Shown: positions 8,171-16,308 of the stretch, piece by piece
Layout: each line of letters begins with the position of its first letter
Numbering within the stretch: position 1 is the first letter of the stretch
From: Bacteroidota bacterium
Lineage (GTDB): Bacteria; Bacteroidota; Bacteroidia; Chitinophagales; Chitinophagaceae
DNA length: 35,031 nt
Reading direction: 5' to 3'
Assembly: GCA_013287475.1 (NCBI GenBank)
Contig: JABDDT010000031.1
Span: 1 to 35,031 of the forward strand
Notes under the pieces: model-generated
What the model saw: the letters and a program-made list of their open reading frames with translations, nothing else
The model's database searches: none
Told to the model about the DNA's origin: nothing
Translations under genes and position numbers: made by a program

Positions 8171-9445
8171 TTATTCTATGATTACACGCTGTGGTGTATC
8201 CTGCCCATTAATGATTGAACCGGCACTCAGGCCTATCGCACGAATTATTTCTGTCATGTTTTTCAGATCAAGTGTTCCAACCTCATCACCCTGCTTGTGA
8301 TAATATTTTTCGGAATCCATTTTAGATGTGGAAATGGTATGTGCCGGAACTCCTTTTTTAGCCAGAGTTGCATTATCGGATCTTAAGAATAATCCCTGTT
8401 CGGGATAAGGATCCGGATAAAATTTAAATTGGCTGCCGGATAGATTTTTTTGAATTATAGTACCCATATCAGATTTGTCAAATCCTGTTATATAGGCAGA
8501 ATTTTTGCCCCATTTACTTTCCGTTCCTATCATTTCGATATTGAACATTGCTATCACTTTATCAGGGTCAATAATTTTTGAAAAATAAGCAGAGCCAAAT
8601 TCTCCAATCTCTTCAGCTGTAAATGCCACAAAAATAATTGAGCGCTCGTTGTTGTGAACATTGCTGAAATATTTTGCAAGCGTTATTACAGCCGTGGTTC
8701 CGGATGCATCGTCATTAGCTCCATTATAAATTGAATCTCCTTTTGCATCCGGATACCCAATACCCAGGTGATCGTAATGAGCAGAAAAAATAACATACTC
8801 TTCAGGTTTGGATTTACCTTGAATAATTCCTGCGATGTTAGTCAGGCTTTGCTTTTTTGTTTTCTGATTAACCTGAATACTAAATTGAAGAGGATCAGAA
8901 TCAGTTAATATCAGTATGCGGTTCCCGTTACCTTCAAACTGGTGCATGTGAAATCTCACAAGTCTTCTGAAGTTCTTCGTAAAAGAAGTATCCACGAGTA
9001 TAAGAACGTTCTGATCTGCGTCCAGGTATTTATAAACCACCGAACGGAAATCAGATCCCTTCTTTACATATACTTTCTGGTAATGATCAGCCTGAGTAAC
9101 ATTCAGTGAAGAATTACTTGAAAATACCAGAATGTTTTTACTATCAATAGAAGTTCCATCGATGATTGCAGAAATTTCCGTGACCTCAGGATTTAACATT
9201 GTGAAGGATTGTTCAAAACCCTCTTTTAATCCGGGTAGTGGTGTTAAACCTGCATCTTTAAATTCTTTTTTGATGAAGTCAGCTGCTTTATCAATTCCCG
9301 GGGTAAAAACCTGTCGTCCCTGCATATCGTCTGCAGCCAGCATGTTTTCAATTCGGCTAACTTCCTTTTCGCTTATTGAAGGAAGATTTTGGGAATATAT
9401 ACTTAGTGAAATTCCAAGTAGACAGGGAAGAAAAATTAAACGCAT
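8171..9445 (-). CDS. Secreted or periplasmic M28-family zinc aminopeptidase
   Basis: 424 residues with an N-terminal signal peptide (MRLIFLPCLLGISLSIYSQN, likely cleaved near residue 19). The C-terminal half is an M28 di-zinc peptidase domain. The metal ligands are visible in order: His in SAHYDHLG, the bridging Asp in GANDDASGT, the catalytic Glu pair in TAEEIG, an acidic ligand in FNIEMIG, and a late His in HTISTSKMD or YYHKQGDE. The N-terminal 200 residues are the usual poorly conserved PA-like/insert region. It probably trims peptides in the periplasm or outside the cell; the substrate is unknown. It starts 15 bases after the response regulator stop, so it may be co-transcribed with the two-component pair. 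Confidence 0.88.
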   Translation of the reverse strand: MRLIFLPCLLGISLSIYSQNLPSISEKEVSRIENMLAADDMQGRQVFTPGIDKAADFIKKEFKDAGLTPLPGLKEGFEQSFTMLNPEVTEISAIIDGTSIDSKNILVFSSNSSLNVTQADHYQKVYVKKGSDFRSVVYKYLDADQNVLILVDTSFTKNFRRLVRFHMHQFEGNGNRILILTDSDPLQFSIQVNQKTKKQSLTNIAGIIQGKSKPEEYVIFSAHYDHLGIGYPDAKGDSIYNGANDDASGTTAVITLAKYFSNVHNNERSIIFVAFTAEEIGEFGSAYFSKIIDPDKVIAMFNIEMIGTESKWGKNSAYITGFDKSDMGTIIQKNLSGSQFKFYPDPYPEQGLFLRSDNATLAKKGVPAHTISTSKMDSEKYYHKQGDEVGTLDLKNMTEIIRAIGLSAGSIINGQDTPQRVIIE

Positions 9446-9460
9446 ATCAGATTTTAGGAG

Positions 9461-10207
9461 TTATAAACTCATCATTTCCTTAAATTTCACTGTTTGTCTC
9501 CGGCTTACTTCAATTTTTTCTCCACCCTTCAGTTCAAGAAGAAGTCCCCCGTTAAAATATGGTTCAATTTTTTCTATTAGTCGCAGGTTTACAATATGCT
9601 TTCTGTTCGCTCTGAAAAAAACTTTTTCATCCAGTCTTTCTTCCAATGCATTTAATGATTTTAATATGAGTGGTTTGTTGGATCCAAAATAAATCTTGGC
9701 ATAGTTCCCCACACTTTCAAAAAGCCGGATATCTGCGAGTTTCACAAACCAGCATCTTTCACCGTCTTTTACGAAGACCTGATCGTTTTCATGCAGCATG
9801 CTTCTGTTTACGGCTATTTCATCATCCGGAGCAGATTCCCTGTCCCGGCTTTCTTCCAGATGGAGTTTATGCAATGCATCAGCAAGTCTGCGTGGCTCAA
9901 CTGGTTTCAGCAGATAATCAAGTGCATTCACTTCGAATGCTTTCAGTGCATAATCGTCATACGCCGTAGTGAAAATTACATCAGGAGCTTTATCCAATTC
10001 TGCCAGCATGTCAAAACCCGTTTTTCCAGGCATCTGAATATCAAGGAATATCAAATCGGGATTGAGACTGTCTATTTTCTCAATGCCTTCATTGGCATTG
10101 GCTGCTTCAGCGATGATTTCAATTTCAGGAAATTCCTGGAGCAACTTCTTTAATTCGTTGCGGGCCAGTCTTTCATCGTCAATAATTACTGCTCGTATCA
10201 TATGCAT
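9461..10207 (-). CDS. LytTR-family response regulator
   Basis: 248 residues. An N-terminal receiver domain has the acidic pocket D10, D11, the phospho-acceptor D56 in FLDIQMPG, T80/T81 and K101 in LLKPVEP. A C-terminal LytTR DNA-binding domain runs from about residue 145 to the end (VKDGERCWFVKLADI, FFRANRKHIVNL, VSRRQTVKFKEMM). It is a transcription factor controlled by the histidine kinase directly upstream; three bases separate the two genes. A second ATG two codons downstream (10201) is an equally good start. The target genes cannot be read from the sequence; the co-directional M28 peptidase downstream is one possibility. Confidence 0.95.
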   Translation of the reverse strand: MHMIRAVIIDDERLARNELKKLLQEFPEIEIIAEAANANEGIEKIDSLNPDLIFLDIQMPGKTGFDMLAELDKAPDVIFTTAYDDYALKAFEVNALDYLLKPVEPRRLADALHKLHLEESRDRESAPDDEIAVNRSMLHENDQVFVKDGERCWFVKLADIRLFESVGNYAKIYFGSNKPLILKSLNALEERLDEKVFFRANRKHIVNLRLIEKIEPYFNGGLLLELKGGEKIEVSRRQTVKFKEMMSL

Positions 10208-10210
10208 GAT

Positions 10211-11296
10211 TTATGTCAAAGGAATGTGTAATTCTGCTTCCACCATGTTGCCTTTTATCTCCCGAATATAAAAATTCGCCTGTTCACCAAATAAAAGCTG
10301 CAACCGATTTCTCGTACTTACAAGGCCAAAACCATCTTCATTACCAGATTTGCTTAACTGACCTGTATTGCGTATCACCAGTTGATGATAGCGTTCCTTC
10401 ATTTTGGATATTATGGTTACCGTACCACCGCTTACCTGTTTACTTATGCCGTGTTTAATGGCATTCTCAACAAGGGTCTGCAGCATCATGGGTGGAATAG
10501 GTTGAGTCAAAGTATTTTCTGCAATTTCATACTGAACATTTAAACGGTCTTCAAAACGTATATGTTCCAGTGCCAGATAATCTTTCACAATATTGAGTTC
10601 TTTTTCAAAAAAAACCGTTTCCTGTTTTTCAGTCTGCATACTGCTTCTTAGAATATTGCTTAGTTCGGTAATCGCTGTTCTCGCTCTCAGTGGATTTTCG
10701 TCTATCAGCGCCCTGATACTGTTAAGCGCATTAAAAATAAAATGGGGATTAATATGACTCTTGATGGTTTTAAGTTCCAGTTCCTTTACAAGTGCCTCGA
10801 GTTTCAACGTATCCAATTCCTGGTTCCGTGTTTTCTGAATATAGTGAAAGAAATAATAAATCAGGGTCCAGGGAATGATATATAATCCGTTTTCTACGGT
10901 TACCAGAAGAAAACGCGTGGAGAATTCCAGCTTTTTGTTACTTCCTGAAGGATCAATCCAGCTGATAACAGATATCCTTATAATCGTATCCAGCAGACAA
11001 ACTATTAAAATACCTATGGCGAGTCTGGGAAGGGCTTTTTCAACTGGTAAAAACAGCCAGCCGGCCCGATGAATGTAAAGTCTGAATAAATGTGTCGTAA
11101 GAATTCCCACCAGCATTTTTATAGCAAGGCCGATAAGAAAATGTTCATCAACCCGCTGGCCGAAAAGCAGATTTATTAAAATCAGGATCAGGGCAAGGAT
11201 TCCCCAACCGCCGATTTGAAGCCACCAATAATATTTGCTCGTCTTTTGCATTCGATCAATAGTGACAAAACTAGCCGATAAATCATCCTTTTTCAT
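10211..11296 (-). CDS. LytS/YehU-type sensor histidine kinase
   Basis: 361 residues. Four hydrophobic segments lie in the first 150 residues (about 25-45, 55-75, 92-112 and 130-152), with no large periplasmic sensor loop. A short linker leads to the His_kinase domain with the phospho-acceptor in NPHFIFNALNSIR (H185). A HATPase domain follows, with VENAIKHG (N box) and a glycine-rich GFGLVSTRNRL. It is a membrane sensor that phosphorylates the LytTR regulator encoded next to it. The signal is unknown. It is transcribed divergently from dxs, with 123 bases between them. Confidence 0.93.
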   Translation of the reverse strand: MKKDDLSASFVTIDRMQKTSKYYWWLQIGGWGILALILILINLLFGQRVDEHFLIGLAIKMLVGILTTHLFRLYIHRAGWLFLPVEKALPRLAIGILIVCLLDTIIRISVISWIDPSGSNKKLEFSTRFLLVTVENGLYIIPWTLIYYFFHYIQKTRNQELDTLKLEALVKELELKTIKSHINPHFIFNALNSIRALIDENPLRARTAITELSNILRSSMQTEKQETVFFEKELNIVKDYLALEHIRFEDRLNVQYEIAENTLTQPIPPMMLQTLVENAIKHGISKQVSGGTVTIISKMKERYHQLVIRNTGQLSKSGNEDGFGLVSTRNRLQLLFGEQANFYIREIKGNMVEAELHIPLT

Positions 11297-11317
11297 ATTT
11301 TAAGTATTAATGGATGA

Positions 11318-11373
11318 TTCCGGCCTTTTGGCGGTCACCCGCCTCCGGGAAGGGAGCCCTGTCAGTACAGGCT
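11318..11373. other. GC-rich island with two predicted hairpins between the kinase gene and dxs
   Basis: In an otherwise AT-rich gap, GGCGG (11330-11334) and CCGCC (11339-11343) pair around a 4-base loop. TTCCGG (from 11318) and CCGGGAA (11345-11351) flank that stem and can extend it. A second hairpin pairs CTGT/ACAG and AGC/GCT between about 11355 and 11373. I recognise no riboswitch class, and no T-run follows. It may be a structured dxs leader, or a degenerate intergenic repeat. Confidence 0.4.
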
Positions 11374-11419
11374 GGTATATCGGTAGAAAATCTTATTTTT
11401 ACCTGTTTAAATCAACCAG

Positions 11420-13354
11420 ATGGACCTACTGCCGGGACCCCTTTTACAAACCGTTGAATCCCCCGAAGATCTAAAAAAACTAAACAGGGATCAGCTGCAG
11501 CAGTTAACTGATGAATTGCGCCAGTATATTATTGACGTAGTAAGCATGCACGGGGGTCATTTTGCTGCCAGTCTGGGAGTAGCAGAACTCACGGTAGCGC
11601 TTCACCATACTTTCAATACTCCCTATGATCAGCTGGTCTGGGATGTTGGCCATCAGGCATATGGACATAAAATTCTGACTGGTCGCCGGGATAACTTTTC
11701 TTCCAATAGAAAATATAAAGGGTTAAGCGGTTTCCCAAACCGTAATGAAAGTATTTACGATACATTCGGAGTAGGTCATTCTTCAACCTCTATCAGTGCT
11801 GCGCTGGGTATGTCCATGGCTGCAAAATATAAGGGTGAAAATGATCGAAAAGTAGTTGCGATAATCGGGGATGGTGCATTGACCGCAGGACTTGCATTTG
11901 AAGGTATGAATCATGCGGGTGTTGCCGATTCCGATCTGCTGTTAATCCTGAATGATAATTGCATGAGCATTGACCCCAATGTGGGTGCTTTGAAGGAATA
12001 TCTGACGGATATTACGACATCACAAACCTATAATAAATTCAAAGATGATATCTGGAAGGCGCTTGGAAAACTGCCGGTAGGTGGTCATTTCAGCCGGGAG
12101 ATTGCAAGTAAAATTGAACATAGCATCAAGAGCTTTGTAAATAAAAGCAGCAATCTTTTTGAAGCATTAAAATTGCGTTATTTCGGTCCTATTGACGGAC
12201 ATAATCTTAATAAGCTCATCGATACACTTCAGGATTTAAAGAATATTCCGGGTCCTAAACTTCTGCATATTATAACAGTAAAAGGGAAGGGTTATTCGCT
12301 GGCCGAACATGACCAAACTAAATGGCATGCACCAGGTTTATTTGATAAGATTACGGGAGAAATTTATAAAAAGAAATTCGATACAATCCAGCCACCCAAA
12401 TATCAGGATGTTTTCGGTCATTCAATTATAGAACTTGCGGAAAAGAATCCTACTATTTTTGCTGTCACCCCTGCAATGCCGAGTGGCAGTTCGCTAAAAT
12501 TCATGATGGAAAAAATGCCCGACCGTGCATTCGATGTGGGCATTTGTGAACAGCATGCGGTTACATTAAGTGCAGGCATGGCTACACAGGGCCTGCGCGT
12601 ATTCTGTAATATCTATTCCACTTTCATGCAAAGAGCCTATGATCAGGTGATACATGATGTGGCCATACAGGATCTGCCAGTCGTATTTTGTCTTGACCGC
12701 GCGGGACTGGTAGGAGAAGACGGCCCAACTCACCATGGGGCTTATGATATTGCATATATGCGTTGCATTCCGAATATGATAGTGACTGCACCCATGAATG
12801 AGTCAGAATTACGAAACCTGATGTATACGGCGCAACTGGAAAAAAATCAACATCCGTTTGTAATTCGTTATCCACGTGGAGAAGGTGTGATGCCGGAATG
12901 GAAAACACCTTTCAGGGAAATTGAAATAGGCAAGGGAAGAAAATTAAAAGATGGGAAGGATCTGGCCATCCTGACTTTTGGTCATCCCGGAAACTTTGCT
13001 GCTACTGCAATCAGACAATTACGTACTGAAGACCTGGACCCCGCTCACTATGATCTGCGATTTGTAAAACCACTGGATGAAGAATTATTGCATGAAGTAT
13101 TTTCTAAATACAATAAGATTATAACTGTGGAAGATGGAACTGTTGTTGGAGGGTTCGGATCAGCTATTCTTGAATTCATGGCCGCCCATAATTATAAAGC
13201 CCAGGTCATTATACTTGGTATACCCGACAAAATCATAGAACACGGTACACCTAAACAACTTCAGCAGGAAGCTGAATTTGACACAGAATCTATCGCAAAC
13301 TCCGCCAGGAGAATGCTTAAAGAAAGTTTTGAAAGCAATTTGTTATCCCAATAA
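11420..13354 (+). CDS. dxs: 1-deoxy-D-xylulose-5-phosphate synthase
   Basis: Condenses pyruvate and glyceraldehyde-3-phosphate with thiamine diphosphate, the first step of the MEP isoprenoid pathway. The 644-residue protein is full length. It has the Dxs histidine region MHGGHFAASLG near residue 43, the loop GVGHSSTSISAALG near residue 116, and the thiamine-diphosphate motif GDGALTAG...NDN at about 150-180. The pyrimidine-domain patch CEQHAVT lies near residue 380, and the C-terminal transketolase-fold domain includes EDGTVVGGFG. It stands alone on the + strand between a kinase gene (divergent) and scpA (convergent). Confidence 0.96.
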   Translation: MDLLPGPLLQTVESPEDLKKLNRDQLQQLTDELRQYIIDVVSMHGGHFAASLGVAELTVALHHTFNTPYDQLVWDVGHQAYGHKILTGRRDNFSSNRKYKGLSGFPNRNESIYDTFGVGHSSTSISAALGMSMAAKYKGENDRKVVAIIGDGALTAGLAFEGMNHAGVADSDLLLILNDNCMSIDPNVGALKEYLTDITTSQTYNKFKDDIWKALGKLPVGGHFSREIASKIEHSIKSFVNKSSNLFEALKLRYFGPIDGHNLNKLIDTLQDLKNIPGPKLLHIITVKGKGYSLAEHDQTKWHAPGLFDKITGEIYKKKFDTIQPPKYQDVFGHSIIELAEKNPTIFAVTPAMPSGSSLKFMMEKMPDRAFDVGICEQHAVTLSAGMATQGLRVFCNIYSTFMQRAYDQVIHDVAIQDLPVVFCLDRAGLVGEDGPTHHGAYDIAYMRCIPNMIVTAPMNESELRNLMYTAQLEKNQHPFVIRYPRGEGVMPEWKTPFREIEIGKGRKLKDGKDLAILTFGHPGNFAATAIRQLRTEDLDPAHYDLRFVKPLDEELLHEVFSKYNKIITVEDGTVVGGFGSAILEFMAAHNYKAQVIILGIPDKIIEHGTPKQLQQEAEFDTESIANSARRMLKESFESNLLSQ

Positions 13355-13363
13355 CTGTGTTTC

Positions 13364-13401
13364 GCGTTTAGCGTTAAGCGTTAAGCGTTTGGCGCTAAGG
13401 C
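13364..13401. repeat. Heptad-word array at the dxs/scpA convergent gap, invading the scpA 3' end
   Basis: The array is a run of 7-bp words GCGTTTA, GCGTTAA, GCGTTAA, GCGTTTG, GCGCTAA. It begins 9 bases after the dxs stop and continues through the scpA stop codon (13381-13383 on the - strand). It therefore encodes roughly the last six residues of ScpA (ALAPNA) and its stop. There is a single arm here, with no inverted partner. Confidence 0.65.
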
Positions 13402-14148
13402 TTCTTCATTATGTTCCAGTATGAAATTGTTTCTGCCTTCCCCGATCAGGATATTCATATAACCCAGTTGAACGAGTTCCAGTATGGAAAGGAACAGGAA
13501 TATAGCGTGTATCCTGTTTTCGCAGACTTCAATGATATTCTCAAATGGAACCGTTTTATCACGACTGACTATGTCAATCAAATACTGCCTGCTTTCTTCT
13601 ATGGTATAGGTGTATTGAACAACGGTATGTCTTGGCTGGTTGTTGCGCTCCTGCAAGCGCATTAAAACTTTTTCAAAGGTCTTCATCAGTTTAAATAAAC
13701 TGATGGATTGAATTTCTGTTCCTTCTCCTGATTCTTCACCTATCTGTAATAATTCTCTGTGCAGGTTTCCTCGCCTGATTAATTTCATCCGCATTTCTTC
13801 CATTTCCGCTAAACGGCCAGCGGCTTCTTTGAATCTTTTATATTCCAGTACTTTATTTACCAGTTCCTGCCGGGGATCAATTTCATTACCCTGTTCATCC
13901 AGTTCTTTTCTGGGAAGTAACATTTTTGCTTTGATGCGCATCAGCGTGGAAACGAATAGTATGAATTCACTCGACAATTCAATATTCAGTGTTTCTTCCT
14001 TATGAATAAAATCCAGGAAATCCTTAATCAGTTTATGGATCGGAATATTATAAATATCGAGTTCATCTCTTTCAATAAAAAAAAGGAGCAGGTCGAAGGG
14101 TCCTTCAAACTGAGATAATCTGATTTGATAAGATGCTGAATTTAGCAT
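13381..14148 (-). CDS. scpA: Segregation and condensation protein A (kleisin)
   Basis: Kleisin subunit of the Smc-ScpA-ScpB chromosome-condensation complex. The 255-residue protein has the N-terminal ScpA signature FEGPFDLLLFFIERDELDIYN at residues 14-34 and acidic/hydrophobic helices. Its C-terminal winged-helix segment includes AIFLFLSILELVQLG, the Smc-head-binding part. The final residues ALAPNA and the stop codon fall inside a tandem repeat array, so the tail beyond HNEEA looks recently acquired. It is the last gene of a - strand run, with dxs convergent. Confidence 0.93.
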   Translation of the reverse strand: MLNSASYQIRLSQFEGPFDLLLFFIERDELDIYNIPIHKLIKDFLDFIHKEETLNIELSSEFILFVSTLMRIKAKMLLPRKELDEQGNEIDPRQELVNKVLEYKRFKEAAGRLAEMEEMRMKLIRRGNLHRELLQIGEESGEGTEIQSISLFKLMKTFEKVLMRLQERNNQPRHTVVQYTYTIEESRQYLIDIVSRDKTVPFENIIEVCENRIHAIFLFLSILELVQLGYMNILIGEGRNNFILEHNEEALAPNA

Positions 14149-14177
14149 TTTGCAACTTTAAATACAAGAATAGGGAA

Positions 14178-14266
14178 AAGCCTAAAGCCTAAAGCTTAAA
14201 GCTTAAAACATTTATTGACAATTACATCACAAATAACATAAACTGGTTCCAGGCTTTAGGCTTATC
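14178..14266. repeat. Heptad-word inverted repeat between the DUF3078 gene and scpA
   Basis: The left arm 14178-14208 reads as AAAGCCT, AAAGCCT, AAAGCTT, AAAGCTT. The right arm (about 14250-14266) has GCTTTAGGCTTA at 14253-14264, the reverse complement of AAGCCTAAAGC in the left arm. The right arm runs into the stop codon of the DUF3078 gene (14265-14267, - strand). The spacer is about 42 bases. In the direction of transcription it lies between the two - strand genes. Confidence 0.72.
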
Positions 14267-15206
14267 ACAACTTAAGCATCACACCAATTCCCAGAAGTTC
14301 CTGCAACTGGGCCGCCGGCCCTCCAGGGGTTCCGTCTGCTTTTACTGTCTTAACGTCGTTATCATAAATCAGGTTAAATGCAACAGTCATTGTAATAACT
14401 CCTGTAACTTTTACCGCTAGTAAATTGGTCCAGTTTACATCCACATTCTGGGGATTATGCTGATAATTTGAAAACAGATCCAGCCGACCGGTATATATAA
14501 CATTCTCATTGATCTTATGAGTATAAGAAATTGTTGAATAAGCCCCGAATTCAAGTTTCACCGTTTTCCCGCTATCCACACCGAACGCACCCTTTGAGGA
14601 AAGAGAATCATTTTCTACAAAAATCCAGCGTAAAGTGGCGGGTGATATAAAGAAGGAGAATTGATCGTTTGGTTTATAATTCAGTCCGGGAGAAAGAATC
14701 AAATAAGCCGGCGCCAAAAAATCTGAAGTCAGTACAGGCGGTCCTCCATCTGATGGATACGCATATCCAGGAGCAAACTGTGAACGGAAATTTACAAGTC
14801 CGCTTATGTACCAGTTTTTCCCGATATCATAACCGTATTTTGAAAGAATATCAATTTTATCATCTGATTTACGCGAACCCAGACTCGTTGTCTTTAAAAA
14901 CCCATAGGCAAGATCAATTGTATTATCCCAGGCGTTTTTTCCCTTTTTATAAAAAGCATACCCACTAAAAAAACTACTCAGCCCAAGAGAGTTTTTATCA
15001 CCGCCCGCCGCCCAGTTATCCTGGGCACCCTGGGTTAAAGTAAAACGCAAAGCCCCTCCTAATTTCCAAATTTTTGGAATCGTATCATTTGGGTCTTTTT
15101 TGATATTTCTACTGGCCTCATCGCGCATTTCCTGAACTGTCTTATCCTGCGCAGTGCTCACAAAAATGCTTAGTAAGGACAATATGATTAACGAAATCTT
15201 TTTCAT
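14265..15206 (-). CDS. DUF3078 domain-containing outer-membrane-type protein
   Basis: 313 residues with a signal peptide (hydrophobic core at 4-18, likely cleavage after STAQ near residue 20). The mature part begins with GGALRFTLTQGAQDNWAAGG and continues with amphipathic segments rich in aromatic and Gly/Asn residues (YGFLKTTSLGSRKSDDKID, FSFFISPATLRWIF), ending in an aliphatic MLKL. This matches DUF3078, a Bacteroidota-specific family thought to form a small outer-membrane beta-barrel. Function is unknown. The stop codon abuts a repeat array, and mscL lies 78 bases upstream on the same strand. Confidence 0.85.
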   Translation of the reverse strand: MKKISLIILSLLSIFVSTAQDKTVQEMRDEASRNIKKDPNDTIPKIWKLGGALRFTLTQGAQDNWAAGGDKNSLGLSSFFSGYAFYKKGKNAWDNTIDLAYGFLKTTSLGSRKSDDKIDILSKYGYDIGKNWYISGLVNFRSQFAPGYAYPSDGGPPVLTSDFLAPAYLILSPGLNYKPNDQFSFFISPATLRWIFVENDSLSSKGAFGVDSGKTVKLEFGAYSTISYTHKINENVIYTGRLDLFSNYQHNPQNVDVNWTNLLAVKVTGVITMTVAFNLIYDNDVKTVKADGTPGGPAAQLQELLGIGVMLKL

Positions 15207-15284
15207 ATAAATGTTATTCCTGAATTTAAAAATGCAGTTTATTTTATATGTCAGAACTGTAAATAAAATTAAGCCAGGCTACGA

Positions 15285-15656
15285 TTAGGGTTTTTTCAAT
15301 TCGTCCCTGATTTCCATCAGGAGCTTATCGGTGCTCGATGCTTCCTGTGCCGGTGGAACCTTTTTCTTTTCTAAACTCTTCATTCCTTTAACGATAAGGA
15401 ATAGTATGAACGCTATAATAACAAATTTTATAACTGCCGCTATAAACAAACCATACTTAACCGCACCGTATTGAAGTTTATCCAAATCCTGCGCGTTAGC
15501 AGCTTTTAATGCAGGCGTTAATAAAAGAGGTGTGATAACATTATCTACAAGCGATGAAACAATTGCACCAAAAGCAGCACCAATAATAACCGCAACTGCA
15601 AGATCAACAACATTACCCCGTAATGCAAAATCCCTGAATTCTTTTAAGATTCCCAT
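15285..15656 (-). CDS. mscL: Large-conductance mechanosensitive channel
   Basis: Homopentameric inner-membrane channel that opens on membrane tension and releases solutes during hypo-osmotic shock. The 123-residue protein has the N-terminal amphipathic helix MGILKEFRDFALRGNVVDLA and the pore-lining TM1 (AVAVIIGAAFGAIVSSLV) with its glycine/alanine spacing. A periplasmic loop, TM2 (GLFIAAVIKFVIIAFILFLIV) and a charged cytoplasmic C-terminal helix follow. The length is slightly below the 136 residues of the E. coli protein and typical otherwise. It lies 50 bases downstream of frr. Confidence 0.95.
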   Translation of the reverse strand: MGILKEFRDFALRGNVVDLAVAVIIGAAFGAIVSSLVDNVITPLLLTPALKAANAQDLDKLQYGAVKYGLFIAAVIKFVIIAFILFLIVKGMKSLEKKKVPPAQEASSTDKLLMEIRDELKKP

Positions 15657-15706
15657 ACGTTCGATTTTAATGTTTAAGAATTAAATGATCCGGTTAAAAT
15701 ATCCGG

Positions 15707-16270
15707 TTAAACGGACATGATTTCTTTTTCTTTGGAAGAAAGGTGTTTTTCTACCAGAGAAATATGCAGGTCCGTGATATCCTGGATTTGTTTTTCTGCA
15801 TCTTTTGTGATGTCTTCACTCATTCCGTCCTTTTGTAACTTCTTAATTTGCTCAATCGCTTCCCTTCGGATGTTTCGTATAGAGACCCGGGTTAGCTCAC
15901 CTTCAGCATATGCACGTTTTACAAATTCCTTTCTTCTCTCCTCCGTTAATGGCGGCATGAAAAGACGAATGATATTTCCGTCATTTTGAGGTGTAACACC
16001 GAGGTTGGCATTGATAATAGCCCGTTCTATAGGCTGAAGCATATTCTTTTCCCAGGGTTGAATGGTCAGTGTTCTTGCATCCATGGCGGAAACATTTGCC
16101 ATCTGGTTGATTACAGTAGGTACGCCATAATAATCCACATTCACTCCTTCAAGCATTTGTGGATTCGCTTTCCCTGCACGGATTCTGGTCAGTTCATTTT
16201 CAAGGTGATTGATTGCTTTGATCATGGAATCTTTCGTTACTTCCACGATGAAGTCTAATTCATCAGACAT
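15707..16270 (-). CDS. frr: Ribosome recycling factor
   Basis: Splits post-termination ribosomes together with EF-G. I start it at the ATG at 16270 (MSDELDFIVE), giving 187 residues, the usual family length. An in-frame TTG two codons upstream (16276) is possible but unnecessary. Diagnostic stretches are RAGKANPQMLEGVNVDYYGV, LTIQPWEKNM, GNIIRLFMPPLTEERRKE, and RRDA-like RNIRREAIEQIKKLQK. The two-domain L-shaped fold, a three-helix bundle plus a beta domain, fits throughout. It lies between a WecA-like gene and mscL on the same strand. Confidence 0.95.
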   Translation of the reverse strand: MSDELDFIVEVTKDSMIKAINHLENELTRIRAGKANPQMLEGVNVDYYGVPTVINQMANVSAMDARTLTIQPWEKNMLQPIERAIINANLGVTPQNDGNIIRLFMPPLTEERRKEFVKRAYAEGELTRVSIRNIRREAIEQIKKLQKDGMSEDITKDAEKQIQDITDLHISLVEKHLSSKEKEIMSV

Positions 16271-16308
16271 AGACAATTATTCGTATTATTTTTTGGATTA
16301 ATGCCTGG

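Noticed and set aside
9132-9692. 186-codon open frame on the + strand across the peptidase and regulator genes
   Set aside because: Shadow of two well-supported - strand genes, with no family features.
16271-16276. TTG start extending frr by two residues (and similar TTG extensions of hemH, hemA and the DksA-like gene)
   Set aside because: An ATG a few codons downstream gives the family-typical N-terminus in each case.
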